The position numbers and the translations under genes were made by a program. From the IMG/VR virus record IMGVR_UViG_3300032285_000162, positions 1 through 36,127 of that record: a DNA stretch of 36,127 nt. One strand, 5' to 3'. This document shows, one piece after another, positions 17,192-23,542 of the stretch. Under the pieces are notes generated by a model. The model did not search any database, was not told the origin of the DNA, and was given only the letters and a program-made list of their open reading frames with translations. Position 1 is the stretch's first letter; every line of letters starts with the position of its first letter. This DNA comes from a virus.

Positions 17192-17824
17192 ATGACAGCA
17201 ACAATAAACGCTTCTACAAGTTCAGGCATCGTACAAACAGCCGATACTAGCGGTAGTCTTGCATTACAAAGTGATGGCACTACTAAATTAACTGTGGCAT
17301 CTACTGGTGTAACAGCAATTAATTTAACCGCAACTGGCACAAGTTCTATTGCAAATTTAACTACAACAGGCACTTTTGGTGGCGGTGTAATTACTAGCGG
17401 CACTTCTCAAGCGTCTACAAGTGGAACTGCAATTACTTTTACGAGTATTCCTAGTTGGGTAAAACGCATTACTGTAATGCTTAATAATGTAAGCACAAAT
17501 GGCGGTGCGCTCTTATTATTTCAATTAGGAACTTCTAGCGGATTTCAAACAACTGGATATATTACTGGTGGCGGTACTACAACTGGTATAGCAATAGCAG
17601 GTTCAGTATCGGGTTCAGATAATAGATTTGGAAGTTGCACATTTTCTTTGCTTGGTTCTAATAATTGGGTTGCTTCAGGAAATTTTGTAATAAATGGAAG
17701 TTCCACAAGTGTCGCAACTGGCGGTGTAACACTTTCGGATGTATTAACTCAAATTCGCATGACTACAGTTAATGGTACAGACACATTTGACGCTGGCTCA
17801 ATCAATATTCTTTACGAAGGTTAA
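17192..17824 (+). CDS. Fibre tip protein, paralogue 2
   Basis: A 210-aa protein. The N-terminal part (about 1-60) is a beta-helix-like repeat of T/S/A residues; from about 66 it repeats the domain of the preceding gene, sharing I-P-S-W-V-K-R-I-T-V-M-L and the terminal N-G-T-D-T-F-D-A-G-S-I-N-I-L-Y-E-G. The middle of the domain, which would form exposed loops, is highly diverged, while both ends are nearly unchanged even at DNA level. This fits duplication followed by diversification of receptor-binding surfaces. TAAGGAATAAC precedes the ATG. Confidence 0.65.
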   Translation: MTATINASTSSGIVQTADTSGSLALQSDGTTKLTVASTGVTAINLTATGTSSIANLTTTGTFGGGVITSGTSQASTSGTAITFTSIPSWVKRITVMLNNVSTNGGALLLFQLGTSSGFQTTGYITGGGTTTGIAIAGSVSGSDNRFGSCTFSLLGSNNWVASGNFVINGSSTSVATGGVTLSDVLTQIRMTTVNGTDTFDAGSINILYEG

Positions 17825-17826
17825 TC

Positions 17827-18279
17827 ATGGCTATAACAATTTCAGGTGATTCACCCAATATTAGCGCTGCAACTATTACAACTGGAACAGTCACTACATT
17901 AACTGCACCTACAAGCACAATTACCACATTAAATGCTCCTAGCGGAGTTTTTGCCACGCAAAATGGAATGAATGGTATTGCTAAAGCATGGGTAAATTTT
18001 GTAGGCACTACAGCGTCTATTAATAGTTCATTTAATATAAGTTCAGTTACAAGAAATGGTACAGGAGATTACACAATAAATTTTACAACTGCAATGCCAA
18101 ATGCTAATTATGGTGTAGCAACTTCTTGTAGTCAAATAAGTACAACTCAGACAACTTCACTTGGAACTGGTGGAACATACTCTACAACCGCATTACAAGT
18201 TTATTGTAATTATTTTGGTGGTGGTTCAAATAATAGAGGTGACCCTTCTGTTGTTAGCGTGGCAATTTTAAGTTCATAA
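17827..18279 (+). CDS. Fibre C-terminal domain protein
   Basis: A 150-aa protein. It has an N-terminal I-S-G-D-S-P repeat region like its neighbours, then a C-terminal domain with A-W-V-N-F-x-G-T, F-N-I-S-S-V-T-R-N-G-T-G-D-Y-T-I-N-F, widespread at the ends of phage tail fibres. It starts 2 nt after the stop of the second paralogue. It is the third free-standing tip-like protein in a row, so the fibre may be a multi-subunit assembly or may have alternative tips. Confidence 0.7.
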   Translation: MAITISGDSPNISAATITTGTVTTLTAPTSTITTLNAPSGVFATQNGMNGIAKAWVNFVGTTASINSSFNISSVTRNGTGDYTINFTTAMPNANYGVATSCSQISTTQTTSLGTGGTYSTTALQVYCNYFGGGSNNRGDPSVVSVAILSS

Positions 18280-18288
18280 GGATAAATC

Positions 18289-18600
18289 ATGGCACAAGTA
18301 ATCATTTACACAAACGACAATGGTGGTGTATCTATGACTATACCAACTGGCGAACTTTCTATTGAGGAAGTGCAAGCTAAAGACACCCCTGCTGGTTCAA
18401 TTATTGTTGATGTTGCAGACTTACCTGATGGTGATTTTGACGCTTGGGAATTAATAGACGGTAAAGTTGTTGTTAACTTAGATAAAAAGAACGCTATTGA
18501 ATTACAAAAAGAATCTGCTCAATTAGCTAAAACTTCAGCATTAGCTAAATTATCTGCTATTGGTTTAACAGAAGATGAAATAAAAGCGTTAGTTGGCTAA
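18289..18600 (+). CDS. Small protein, possible fibre assembly chaperone
   Basis: A 103-aa acidic protein. The N-terminus is beta-like, and the C-terminal 45 residues form a K/A/L-rich helix ending in L-T-E-D-E-I-K-A-L-V-G, a terminal style found in small phage fibre-assembly or tail proteins. It follows the fibre cluster by 9 nt with a TAAGGAT site and ends 2 nt before the lysis genes. Function not established. Confidence 0.55.
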   Translation: MAQVIIYTNDNGGVSMTIPTGELSIEEVQAKDTPAGSIIVDVADLPDGDFDAWELIDGKVVVNLDKKNAIELQKESAQLAKTSALAKLSAIGLTEDEIKALVG

Positions 18601-18602
18601 TT

Positions 18603-18839
18603 ATGGATGACGGAAAAATAGATTTAGTTCGCTATGGCGCACTTTGGCAAAAAGTAGAAAACTACGAAGAAAAGTTTGATGCTATGAACGCAAAAATAGA
18701 CAAAATGGAATCCAAGCTGGAAACATTGTGCTATTTAGCGGAGCGTGGACGAGGTGGGTTTTGGATGGGGATGCTCGTTGTATCTGCCATCAGTACCGTT
18801 ACTGGCTGGTTTATACATTTATTTACTGGTAGGGGCTAA
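18603..18839 (+). CDS. Coiled-coil, single-membrane-segment lysis accessory protein (XhlA-like)
   Basis: A 78-aa protein with an N-terminal amphipathic coiled coil (about 15-45, heptads with Y-E-E-K-F-D-A-M-N-A-K-I) and one transmembrane segment at about 53-73, then a short basic tail. This is the layout of haemolysin XhlA-like or holin-accessory proteins. It stands directly before a 3TM-type holin and an endolysin, which supports a lysis role. The stop TAA (18837-18839) touches the presumed start of the holin. Confidence 0.6.
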   Translation: MDDGKIDLVRYGALWQKVENYEEKFDAMNAKIDKMESKLETLCYLAERGRGGFWMGMLVVSAISTVTGWFIHLFTGRG

Positions 18840-19210
18840 TCATCGATCCGTTAACCATCCTAGCTACATTTGCACCATTTGCCGTTGACTTAGGCAAATC
18901 GTTAATTAATCGGTTTATTGCTGGTGACACCTTTAAACCTGCCAACATTGACGAATACCTAAAGATGCGTAGCGTGGATTTAGACTTCTTTAAGGCAATG
19001 AATGACGCTGGTGGTACTAACCCCTCATATATGTGGGTTGAAGCCGTTGTGCGCCTTATGCGCCCCTCTGTAACGATCATTGTGTTAGGTACTTGGGCGT
19101 ACTTAGAGTTAAATCATCAATCATCACCAACTGTCACCAACTTTGCTAGTGCCGTAGGATTTTATTTGTTCGGTGATCGCACCTTATTTTATGCAAAGAA
19201 AGCAGGATGA
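18839..19210 (+). CDS. Holin-like protein (3TM holin type), apparent AUC start
   Basis: The frame is open from 18833. Bases 18839-18964 encode I-I-D-P-L-T-I-L-A-T-F-A-P-F, a hydrophobic N-terminus, and G-K-S-L-I-N-R-F, which look like the expected start of GTA_holin_3TM-type holins. The first ATG, at 18965, would remove this 42-residue part. The codon where neighbouring genes have TAATG is ATC (18839-18841), preceded by AGGGG. The rest has E-A-V-V-R-L-M-R-P, a second hydrophobic segment (I-I-V-L-G-T-W-A-Y), and F-Y-L-F-G-D-R-T-L-F-Y. It overlaps the endolysin start (ATGA). The family call is good; the start is uncertain (AUC start, mutation or sequencing error). Confidence 0.65.
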   Translation: MIDPLTILATFAPFAVDLGKSLINRFIAGDTFKPANIDEYLKMRSVDLDFFKAMNDAGGTNPSYMWVEAVVRLMRPSVTIIVLGTWAYLELNHQSSPTVTNFASAVGFYLFGDRTLFYAKKAG

Positions 19211-19794
19211 ACGCTGCACAAGCCAAATCTATCGGAATTGGTGAGGAGTGGGTAGAACCGCTAAACGAAGCATTTGAAAAGTACAACATCACGACTACCA
19301 AGCGACAGGCTTGTTTTATAGGTCAAGCCCTGCACGAATCAGGTGGTTTTAAGCACCTTGTTGAAAACTTAAACTATTCGGCTAAAGGTCTGATGGCCAC
19401 TTGGCCCAGCCGTTTTCCTGACATGGACATAGCAGAAAAATATGAATACCAGCCACTAAAGATAGCTGGCAAGGTTTATATTGGGCGCATGGGTAACCAA
19501 ACTGTAGAGGATGCCCAAAAATACATTGGTAGAGGTTTATTTCAACTTACTGGCAAGGAAAACTATGCAAACTGCGGACTTGGTATTGGTGTGGATTTGC
19601 TTGGGAATCCTGATTGGCTGGCTACTCCTAAATATGCGGCTTTGAGCGCGGCATGGTACTGGAATAAGAAAAGTTTAAATGCTTTAGCAGATGCCGATGA
19701 CATCACCACAATGACAAAACGCATTAACGGTGGCATCATCGGTTTGGTTGACAGAAAAGCTAAAATAAATATGGTCTTTAACCTTATCAGTTGA
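19207..19794 (+). CDS. Endolysin, GH19 chitinase-like lysozyme
   Basis: A 195-aa protein. Residues 36-48 (C-F-I-G-Q-A-L-H-E-S-G-G-F) contain the catalytic Glu (E44) of family 19 glycoside hydrolases, followed by N-Y-S-A-x-G-L-x-x-x-W-P-S-R-F and Y-I-G-R-G-L-F-Q-L-T-G-K-E-N-Y (about 106-120), the second conserved block, and later W-Y-W and T-x-R-I-N-G-G. It has no signal peptide, so release depends on the upstream holin. It should cleave peptidoglycan glycan strands at the end of infection. It overlaps the holin stop by 4 nt and converges with the minus operon (8-nt overlap of stops). Confidence 0.85.
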   Translation: MNAAQAKSIGIGEEWVEPLNEAFEKYNITTTKRQACFIGQALHESGGFKHLVENLNYSAKGLMATWPSRFPDMDIAEKYEYQPLKIAGKVYIGRMGNQTVEDAQKYIGRGLFQLTGKENYANCGLGIGVDLLGNPDWLATPKYAALSAAWYWNKKSLNALADADDITTMTKRINGGIIGLVDRKAKINMVFNLIS

Positions 19795-19975
19795 TTGTTC
19801 GCCAAAAACCATAAGCAAACACAGCTAGAAACAACATACCCCCACAAAACGCACCAAAACCATCGAAATCAGACGATTGAGGTCTTTGTATGGCGGTAGC
19901 ATAGTCGGCATCTTTAAACGCTTCAGAAGCCGTTTTATAGGTTTTACCTACCATTCCTAATGATCGTGTACTCAT
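19787..19975 (-). CDS. Small membrane protein at the end of the left operon
   Basis: A 62-aa protein with one C-terminal transmembrane segment (about 40-60, G-A-F-C-G-G-M-L-F-L-A-V-F-A-Y-G-F-W) and a short tail. The N-terminal half has an amphipathic segment with T-A-S-E-A-F-K-D-A-D-Y-A-T-A-I. The start overlaps the upstream gene by 4 nt (ATGA), so it is coupled. Its 3' end overlaps the endolysin's. It might act in lysis or at the membrane during early infection; function unknown. Confidence 0.5.
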   Translation of the reverse strand: MSTRSLGMVGKTYKTASEAFKDADYATAIQRPQSSDFDGFGAFCGGMLFLAVFAYGFWRTIN

Positions 19976-20202
19976 TTCTCTTGCGCCTTTCTTAGTATTG
20001 CTCTAGCAAATTCTTTTATATCTTTTGGGCTTGGTAATGCACTAAATTTATCCCAAACTAAAGCTATTTCCTCATCTGTTAGTGTCTTTGCTGGATGGGT
20101 GTAGAGTGGAATACCACGACCACTTACATTAAGGTCATAAACATCGGTAAATTCTAGGTAATCCATCCACGCTACTGGTTTATTGTTCATACTAAGAACC
20201 AT
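19972..20202 (-). CDS. Small phage protein with P-V-A-W / P-L-Y-T-H-P motif
   Basis: A 76-aa protein. The N-terminal part has K-P-V-A-W-M-D and P-L-Y-T-H-P-A-K, a pairing common in small early proteins of Proteobacteria phages. The C-terminal half, L-T-D-E-E-I and A-R-A-I-L-R-K, is a helical extension found in the same proteins. Function unknown. The start may be internal (M-N-N-K at codon 5). It overlaps its neighbours on both sides. Confidence 0.55.
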   Translation of the reverse strand: MVLSMNNKPVAWMDYLEFTDVYDLNVSGRGIPLYTHPAKTLTDEEIALVWDKFSALPSPKDIKEFARAILRKAQEK

Positions 20203-20507
20203 TCCCTTTCTTTGCGGTTTGAGCCGCTTTGAACAGTCTTGCCAGTTAAGCCAATAATTCCGCTTCTTTTTAATTCAATTAATCTTCTAGCTACTTGGTT
20301 ATGATCTAACCCAGCCCTTTCAGCAATCAAAGTTTTACCTGCTGCCGAAATCCTTAAAGCGTCAATAATTAAATCGTAATGAGCCGATGGGTTCATTGAC
20401 TTTGCTGCAAGATGCGATGTAAACGGATCACTATTTCTAGCTTGCGGCTCGTAACTAATAATGTAGTCACCGTTCTTCATCATTTCGTAGTCGGTCATCT
20501 GTTTCAT
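20187..20507 (-). CDS. Winged-helix DNA-binding protein
   Basis: A 106-aa protein. Residues about 44-85 form a winged-helix motif: D-L-I-I-D-A-L, K-T-L-I-A-E-R-A-G-L-D-H-N-Q-V-A-R-R-L (recognition helix) and L-K-R-S-G-I-I-G-L-T, then a wing. The N-terminal D-P-x-T-S-H-x-A-A-K-S motif is usual for small phage HTH proteins of this kind. It is the only predicted DNA-binding protein of this minus operon and may regulate phage or host genes. It overlaps the upstream gene by 4 nt and the downstream gene by 16 nt. Confidence 0.65.
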   Translation of the reverse strand: MKQMTDYEMMKNGDYIISYEPQARNSDPFTSHLAAKSMNPSAHYDLIIDALRISAAGKTLIAERAGLDHNQVARRLIELKRSGIIGLTGKTVQSGSNRKEREWFLV

Positions 20508-20815
20508 TGCATCACCCGTACGGACATTGGTGTTGGTGGGCTAGGCGGTACTGTGTAACCTGTATTACCAACTACACTTGTAGTAAAACCGCTTGGTGTT
20601 GCAATAACAACCTGATTAGGGTAGATCGTAGCGGTTTGTGTTGTGTAACCCATCGGGTTAACAAACTGGGCCGTGTTGCCCTGTACCTGAACCGTACCCA
20701 CATTGTAGCCACGAGCATCGGTCATGGGATAAGTTTGTGCTTTTGCTGGCACTCCGTAAGCAAACATACAACCCAGTAAAGCACCCAATAAACAACTTCC
20801 AATAAAGTCTTTCAT
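20504..20815 (-). CDS. Exported repeat protein with signal peptide, possible lipoprotein
   Basis: A 103-aa protein starting at 20815, where AAGGAG lies 6 nt before the ATG. A longer frame exists to 20887 but lacks this site. Residues 1-24 are a signal peptide (M-K-D-F-I-G, hydrophobic core, V-P-A-K-A-Q); L-L-G-C at 13-16 could be a lipobox. The mature part has irregular beta repeats of G-x-x-V-G/T-T/A with N-P-M-G-Y and A-T-P-S-G-F, ending in a proline-rich tail. An exported early protein could alter the host envelope, for example in superinfection exclusion; that is inference. Confidence 0.55.
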   Translation of the reverse strand: MKDFIGSCLLGALLGCMFAYGVPAKAQTYPMTDARGYNVGTVQVQGNTAQFVNPMGYTTQTATIYPNQVVIATPSGFTTSVVGNTGYTVPPSPPTPMSVRVMQ

Positions 20816-20825
20816 TATTTTCTCC

Positions 20826-21041
20826 TTAAATGTAGCAACCAGTTCTATAACAGTAAGCTGCGTAGTCAGCGTCTTTTTCAAACACATCCCAATTTAATTG
20901 GTGGATCATTTCGGTAACATCAATGTCGGTGTCAGAAATATAAACTTCTTCAACAGTACCGTCATAGCCGTGAATATCAACCCTTGTGTCACCAACATAA
21001 AGATGGCCCATGTACGGGGATTTTTTGATTTTTGCTTGCAT
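20826..21041 (-). CDS. Small acidic hypothetical protein
   Basis: A 71-aa protein rich in D, Y and V with a high share of aromatic residues. It has an N-terminal basic patch and a beta-like middle (G-H-L-Y-V-G-D-T-R-V-D-I). It ends in C-Y-R-T-G-C-Y-I, so two cysteines lie at the C-terminus. It is not a recognised family. It is part of the six-gene minus operon. Confidence 0.5.
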   Translation of the reverse strand: MQAKIKKSPYMGHLYVGDTRVDIHGYDGTVEEVYISDTDIDVTEMIHQLNWDVFEKDADYAAYCYRTGCYI

Positions 21042-21066
21042 TTTCTATCTCACTTTTTAAAAGTAT

Positions 21067-21080
21067 GCCCCCGTAGGGGC
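21067..21080 (-). terminator. Small GC hairpin between the first two left-operon genes
   Basis: GCCCC (21067-21071) pairs with GGGGC (21076-21080) around loop CGTA. On the minus strand the hairpin is followed by ATACTTTTAAAA, a weak U-run. It could be an attenuator that lets part of the transcription through to the next gene, or an RNA-stability hairpin. Confidence 0.35.
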
Positions 21081-21088
21081 TGGTTAAT

Positions 21089-21262
21089 TTATTTACGATC
21101 AGCCAACATTGCACGAACATCAGCTTCAGATTTGGCTTCGTAATCACGGCAAACTGGAAACTCGTCACCATTAACCAAAACAGCCATCCAAGCACCGCCA
21201 ACAGTAGCTTTAATGCGTGGGTTGTAACGGGCTTCTTGTTTGTAAATTTCTTGAACTTGCAT
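21089..21262 (-). CDS. First gene of the left operon, 57-aa hypothetical protein
   Basis: A 57-aa protein with a strong ribosome site (GGAGCAACAA before the ATG). The sequence begins M-Q-V-Q-E-I-Y-K-Q-E, passes through G-G-A-W-M-A-V-L-V-N-G-D-E-F and ends R-A-M-L-A-D-R-K. It looks like a small alpha/beta early protein that binds something; no family recognised. It is the first gene after the promoter/operator at 21306-21334 and is thus likely expressed early and under repressor control. Confidence 0.65.
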   Translation of the reverse strand: MQVQEIYKQEARYNPRIKATVGGAWMAVLVNGDEFPVCRDYEAKSEADVRAMLADRK

Positions 21263-21519
21263 TTGTTGCTCCTTTTTCTATATCACTCGCCAATCGAGTA
21301 ACTACAGTTTAGTTAAGCTAACTTAACAATGCAAGGATTATTTTATAGGGACATACCCTAATGTGCAAAAAAGCAACAGGGCTGTATTTGGCAGTTGATA
21401 GCTGTTAGGTGGAAAGCCGCAAAAACCCTAACTTACTGCATCCTACATTGGCGGCTTAACGCCCTAAAAGAAGTTGGGGTACTTGCTTCTTTACGCTTTC
21501 CCCCGTTCCCGTGAAGGAA
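21263..21519. other. Intergenic region between the two minus operons
   Basis: 257 bp without a coding frame. It holds the promoter/operator above. Close to the exonuclease stop, AAGAAG and CTTCTT (about 21468-21493) can form an imperfect hairpin that may terminate the recombination operon. GCCGC and GCGGC copies further along could pair over a long loop. No clear U-run follows, so the terminator call is weak. Confidence 0.45.
21306..21334 (-). promoter_or_regulatory. Promoter of the left small-gene operon with operator in its spacer
   Basis: Read on the minus strand: -35 TTGCAT (21334-21329), a 17-bp spacer, and -10 TAAACT (21311-21306). The spacer contains the perfect palindrome GTTAAG-CTAA-CTTAAC (21312-21327), which matches operators at 23123, 23179 and 23847. 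The start of transcription would be about 35 nt before the ATG at 21262. The promoter fit is moderate; the palindrome is certain. Confidence 0.7.
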
Positions 21520-22263
21520 TTAAAGATTATTCTTGATCTGATAGACCCTTAATAAATGTTGAAAGCACTCCCAGCCATTTTGTAGCTTGGATTCTTCAAC
21601 TTCCATTAATTTTACTTGGTTAGTCGTACCGTTGACAAATACTATAGCGCATCTTGCGTTAGGTACGCCTAGACCTTTGCGGTACGCTGCAAGCTGTAAC
21701 TCATGCTCAAAATAAATATCAACTTTATCGAGGTCGGTATCTTTGGTTTTGAAATCAACAATAAAACCCTTTTTAGCCATCAAGTCACATTTGCCACCAA
21801 ACCCTAGCGGATGCCCAAAAGACTTCTCAGGCAGCCATAGCTGGCTTCCAAACGCATTTTCTAACGCCTTATCAATCGCGTCTAAGTACGCTGGCTTTAT
21901 TGGCATATAAACCTGCTCAAAATAGCTTTCGATAATCGCGTGTATTGCAGTACCTCGTTCAGCAGCTTCCCTGCCAGTTGCTTTGGAATCCTGCATAACG
22001 CGTTTTAGCCATTCCTGCTCGGGTTCGTTTACTTCTCTAGGCAAGGTCAAGGCCGCAAGTAAAACCTGTTGCTGTTTCCAAGTATCAAGACCAGCCTTAG
22101 ACATCAAGTTAATGATGGTGGTTACGGATGGTAAAAGACCCTCTTTTCTTGCGTCACGCAAGGTTGTAGGCCTTTCCCCTGTCTTGCCAATGGTTGTGTA
22201 CGCTGGCACACCGTTCTTGGTGTACCAATGGCCCGTATCTTGTTGTTTGTCTTTAATTATCAT
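21520..22263 (-). CDS. PD-(D/E)XK exonuclease (Cas4/RecB-like)
   Basis: A 247-aa protein. R-G-T-A-I-H (103-108) is the RecB-type motif I, G-G-K-C-D-L (156-161) supplies Asp160, V-D-F-K-T-K (169-174) supplies Asp170 and Lys172, and Q-L-A-A-Y (190-194) is motif III. There are no four Cys for the Cas4 Fe-S cluster. It is probably the processive nuclease of phage recombination, resecting DNA ends for annealing, and it is paired with an SSB-like gene upstream (TGATG overlap). No annealase of the Erf, RecT or Beta type is visible beside it. Confidence 0.8.
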   Translation of the reverse strand: MIIKDKQQDTGHWYTKNGVPAYTTIGKTGERPTTLRDARKEGLLPSVTTIINLMSKAGLDTWKQQQVLLAALTLPREVNEPEQEWLKRVMQDSKATGREAAERGTAIHAIIESYFEQVYMPIKPAYLDAIDKALENAFGSQLWLPEKSFGHPLGFGGKCDLMAKKGFIVDFKTKDTDLDKVDIYFEHELQLAAYRKGLGVPNARCAIVFVNGTTNQVKLMEVEESKLQNGWECFQHLLRVYQIKNNL

Positions 22264-22877
22264 CAGAAGGGTATATCCGATAAGTCATCGTCAGCAATCT
22301 TAGGCGCATCCGCTTCGCGTTGCTTTTGACCGCGCCATTCAGATGATTCTGTGATCTTTTCTTTGTAATACTTTGGCAGCGCATCGTACTTAGCCTGATC
22401 GAACTCTGCTAACCAAAAATGGTTTGTAGGATTAATGCCTTCGGGCTGTACGGCTCGCAATGCGCTAGGAACAGGGCTGATGCCAGTAATGTTGGCGTAC
22501 TTGCCATCCTCGCTATGCGTAATGTTAACCATGCAAAATTTGCCTAACAAATTCTTAAGATCAAAATTCTTGCGATCTTCCGCAGTCATCTTCTTGTTTG
22601 ACCAGCTTTCTAAATCTTGACGCAATCTAGCCTGATCTCCCAATGACACGGTATAACGCTTAGAAACAATTAACGGTTTACCGTCATCGGTCTTGAGTGG
22701 CGCGCCAGCATCGTCATCGCCATGCAATTCCCAAGTAAATACAACCTTGTGCATGATCTTGGTTTCGCCAGCCCATTCGGTGGCTTGGTGACCCAAGTCA
22801 ATAATGCTGTACAAACGAGCCATATGCAGCCCTGCTGGGGCTATCTTAAATTCTTTGCTGGTATCTGAAATAATCAT
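22263..22877 (-). CDS. Single-stranded DNA-binding-like protein with acidic tip
   Basis: A 204-aa protein. The N-terminal part is beta-rich and OB-fold-like (about 8-130, with H-K-V-V-F-T-W-E-L and G-K-F-C-M-V-N-I-T-H). The protein ends D-D-D-L-S-D-I-P-F, very like the D-D-D-I-P-F tip with which SSBs recruit partners. It is coupled to the exonuclease gene and to the small upstream gene (ATGA overlap). It probably coats single strands during replication and recombination. Assignment to the phage SSB-like family rests on the tail, fold pattern and context, as no classical SSB signature is seen. Confidence 0.7.
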   Translation of the reverse strand: MIISDTSKEFKIAPAGLHMARLYSIIDLGHQATEWAGETKIMHKVVFTWELHGDDDAGAPLKTDDGKPLIVSKRYTVSLGDQARLRQDLESWSNKKMTAEDRKNFDLKNLLGKFCMVNITHSEDGKYANITGISPVPSALRAVQPEGINPTNHFWLAEFDQAKYDALPKYYKEKITESSEWRGQKQREADAPKIADDDLSDIPF

Positions 22878-23080
22878 TTTGCGCTCCTAAATATTTTGGA
22901 AAAATCGTTAATAACATCACGAAGTACTGGGTTTACTTGTGTATTACGAGCAGGTAGGTTACACGCGTAGCGTAGGTCGCCAATCTCATCTGCTGTTAAG
23001 AAAACCCCATCCTCGAGGTCTTTAAAGATGCGTTCCAAATGTTCTTGGAAGCTGTTGAAGTCTTGATCTTGCTCACTCAT
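22874..23080 (-). CDS. First gene of the recombination operon, 68-aa protein
   Basis: A 68-aa protein starting at the methionine at 23080, because CAGGAG lies 8 nt upstream of it; the longer frame to 23101 has no site. It is acidic at the N-terminus (M-S-E-Q-D-Q-D-F-N), helical throughout, and has no known motif. It is coupled to the SSB-like gene. It could be an accessory or modulator of recombination or an anti-host protein; not recognised. Confidence 0.5.
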   Translation of the reverse strand: MSEQDQDFNSFQEHLERIFKDLEDGVFLTADEIGDLRYACNLPARNTQVNPVLRDVINDFSKIFRSAK

Positions 23081-23119
23081 ACGAGTTCTCCTGATTAACA
23101 CGGCACATACCGTACTTAG

Positions 23120-23148
23120 ATATTAAGCCAGCTTAAAACATATTGCAA
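23120..23148 (-). promoter_or_regulatory. Promoter of the recombination operon with overlapping operator
   Basis: Minus strand: -35 TTGCAA (23148-23143), 17-bp spacer, -10 TAATAT (23125-23120). The palindrome TTAAG-CCAG-CTTAA (23123-23136) overlaps the spacer and -10. It diverges from the HTH-gene promoter about 40 bp away, giving the classical arrangement of a phage switch. The promoter elements are only a moderate match; the palindrome is exact. Confidence 0.65.
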
Positions 23149-23155
23149 GTAGTTC

Positions 23156-23192
23156 TTGAAAAATATGTTGTAAAAATGTTAAGATAGCTTAT
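23156..23192 (+). promoter_or_regulatory. HTH-gene promoter with operator over the start codon
   Basis: -35 TTGAAA (23156-23161), 18-bp spacer, -10 TAAGAT (23180-23185). Transcription would then start at or next to the ATG at 23191, giving a leaderless mRNA, which fits the absence of a ribosome site. The palindrome TTAAG-ATAG-CTTAT (23179-23192, one mismatch) covers the -10 and start codon, so the protein could shut off its own synthesis. Confidence 0.55.
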
Positions 23193-23418
23193 GGAAAATC
23201 AAACAAGAACAATGATTAAACTTTTGGGCGGCCCTACAAAAGTCGCAAACCTAGTCGGTGTAAGCGTTGCGGCTGTGTCTATGTGGCAAAACGGCAACAT
23301 TCCTTATGACAAGCTGGTGATCCTTGCCGCGACTTTAGAGAAAGAAAGTCATGGCTTGTGGTCAAGAAAAGAGTTGTTCCCACTTTCTTACAAAATGATA
23401 TGGCCTGAATTAAATTGA
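23191..23418 (+). CDS. Cro/CI-like helix-turn-helix repressor
   Basis: A 75-aa protein of the small Cro/YdaS-type HTH family: M-I-K-L-L-G-G-P-T-K-V-A-N-L-V-G-V-S-V-A-A-V-S-M-W (about 8-32) is a textbook helix-turn-helix, with the recognition helix around V-S-V-A-A-V-S-M-W-Q. It has no C-terminal dimer/cleavage domain, so it is of Cro rather than LexA-CI type. It sits between divergent promoters and is the best candidate to bind the TTAAG-N4-CTTAA palindromes. It has no ribosome site (see promoter). An internal start at the Met of M-I-K-L-L is possible. Confidence 0.75.
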   Translation: MENQTRTMIKLLGGPTKVANLVGVSVAAVSMWQNGNIPYDKLVILAATLEKESHGLWSRKELFPLSYKMIWPELN

Positions 23419-23437
23419 TGTATACTATGTCTGTCTA

Positions 23438-23542
23438 GGGTGGAACTTAGGCAGAATAAGACCTCATTCACATGGGTTGGTTTCGACACTTGTTTTATTA
23501 AAGTCTAAATTCCACCCCCAGCCCAGTTGAATGAGGTTTTTC
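23438..23542 (+). terminator. Terminator of the HTH gene with an extra pseudoknot arm
   Basis: AAGACCTCATTCA (23458-23470) pairs with TGAATGAGGTTTT (23528-23540), and TGGGTTGG (23473-23480) with CCAGCCCA (23518-23525), separated by a 2x2 internal loop; the run TTTTTCTTT starts at 23537. The hairpin loop contains TTCCACCC (23510-23517), the exact complement of GGGTGGAA (23438-23445), so an H-type pseudoknot is possible. A -10-like TATACT (23421-23426), with no good -35, could start a small RNA of about 110 nt here. Confidence 0.7.

Noticed and set aside
20989-21201. A 70-codon minus-strand frame overlapping the first left-operon gene
   Set aside because: It lacks a ribosome site and its start falls inside the 57-aa gene at 21089-21262, which has a strong ribosome site and protein-like composition.
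21340-21390. Terminator hairpin near ACAGCCCTGT followed by a T-run on the minus strand
   Set aside because: The stem is only four base pairs and lies beyond the operator, where no transcript is expected to end.
23191-23418. Evidence for a temperate life cycle
   Set aside because: The HTH gene and operators suggest a switch, but no integrase, excisionase, partition gene or attachment site was found, so lysogeny is not claimed.
23473-23490. GGTTGGTTTCGACAC resembles the 5' end of tmRNA
   Set aside because: No matching acceptor strand, T-loop or CCA is found at a proper distance, and the complement lies only 40 nt on, as part of the terminator hairpin.
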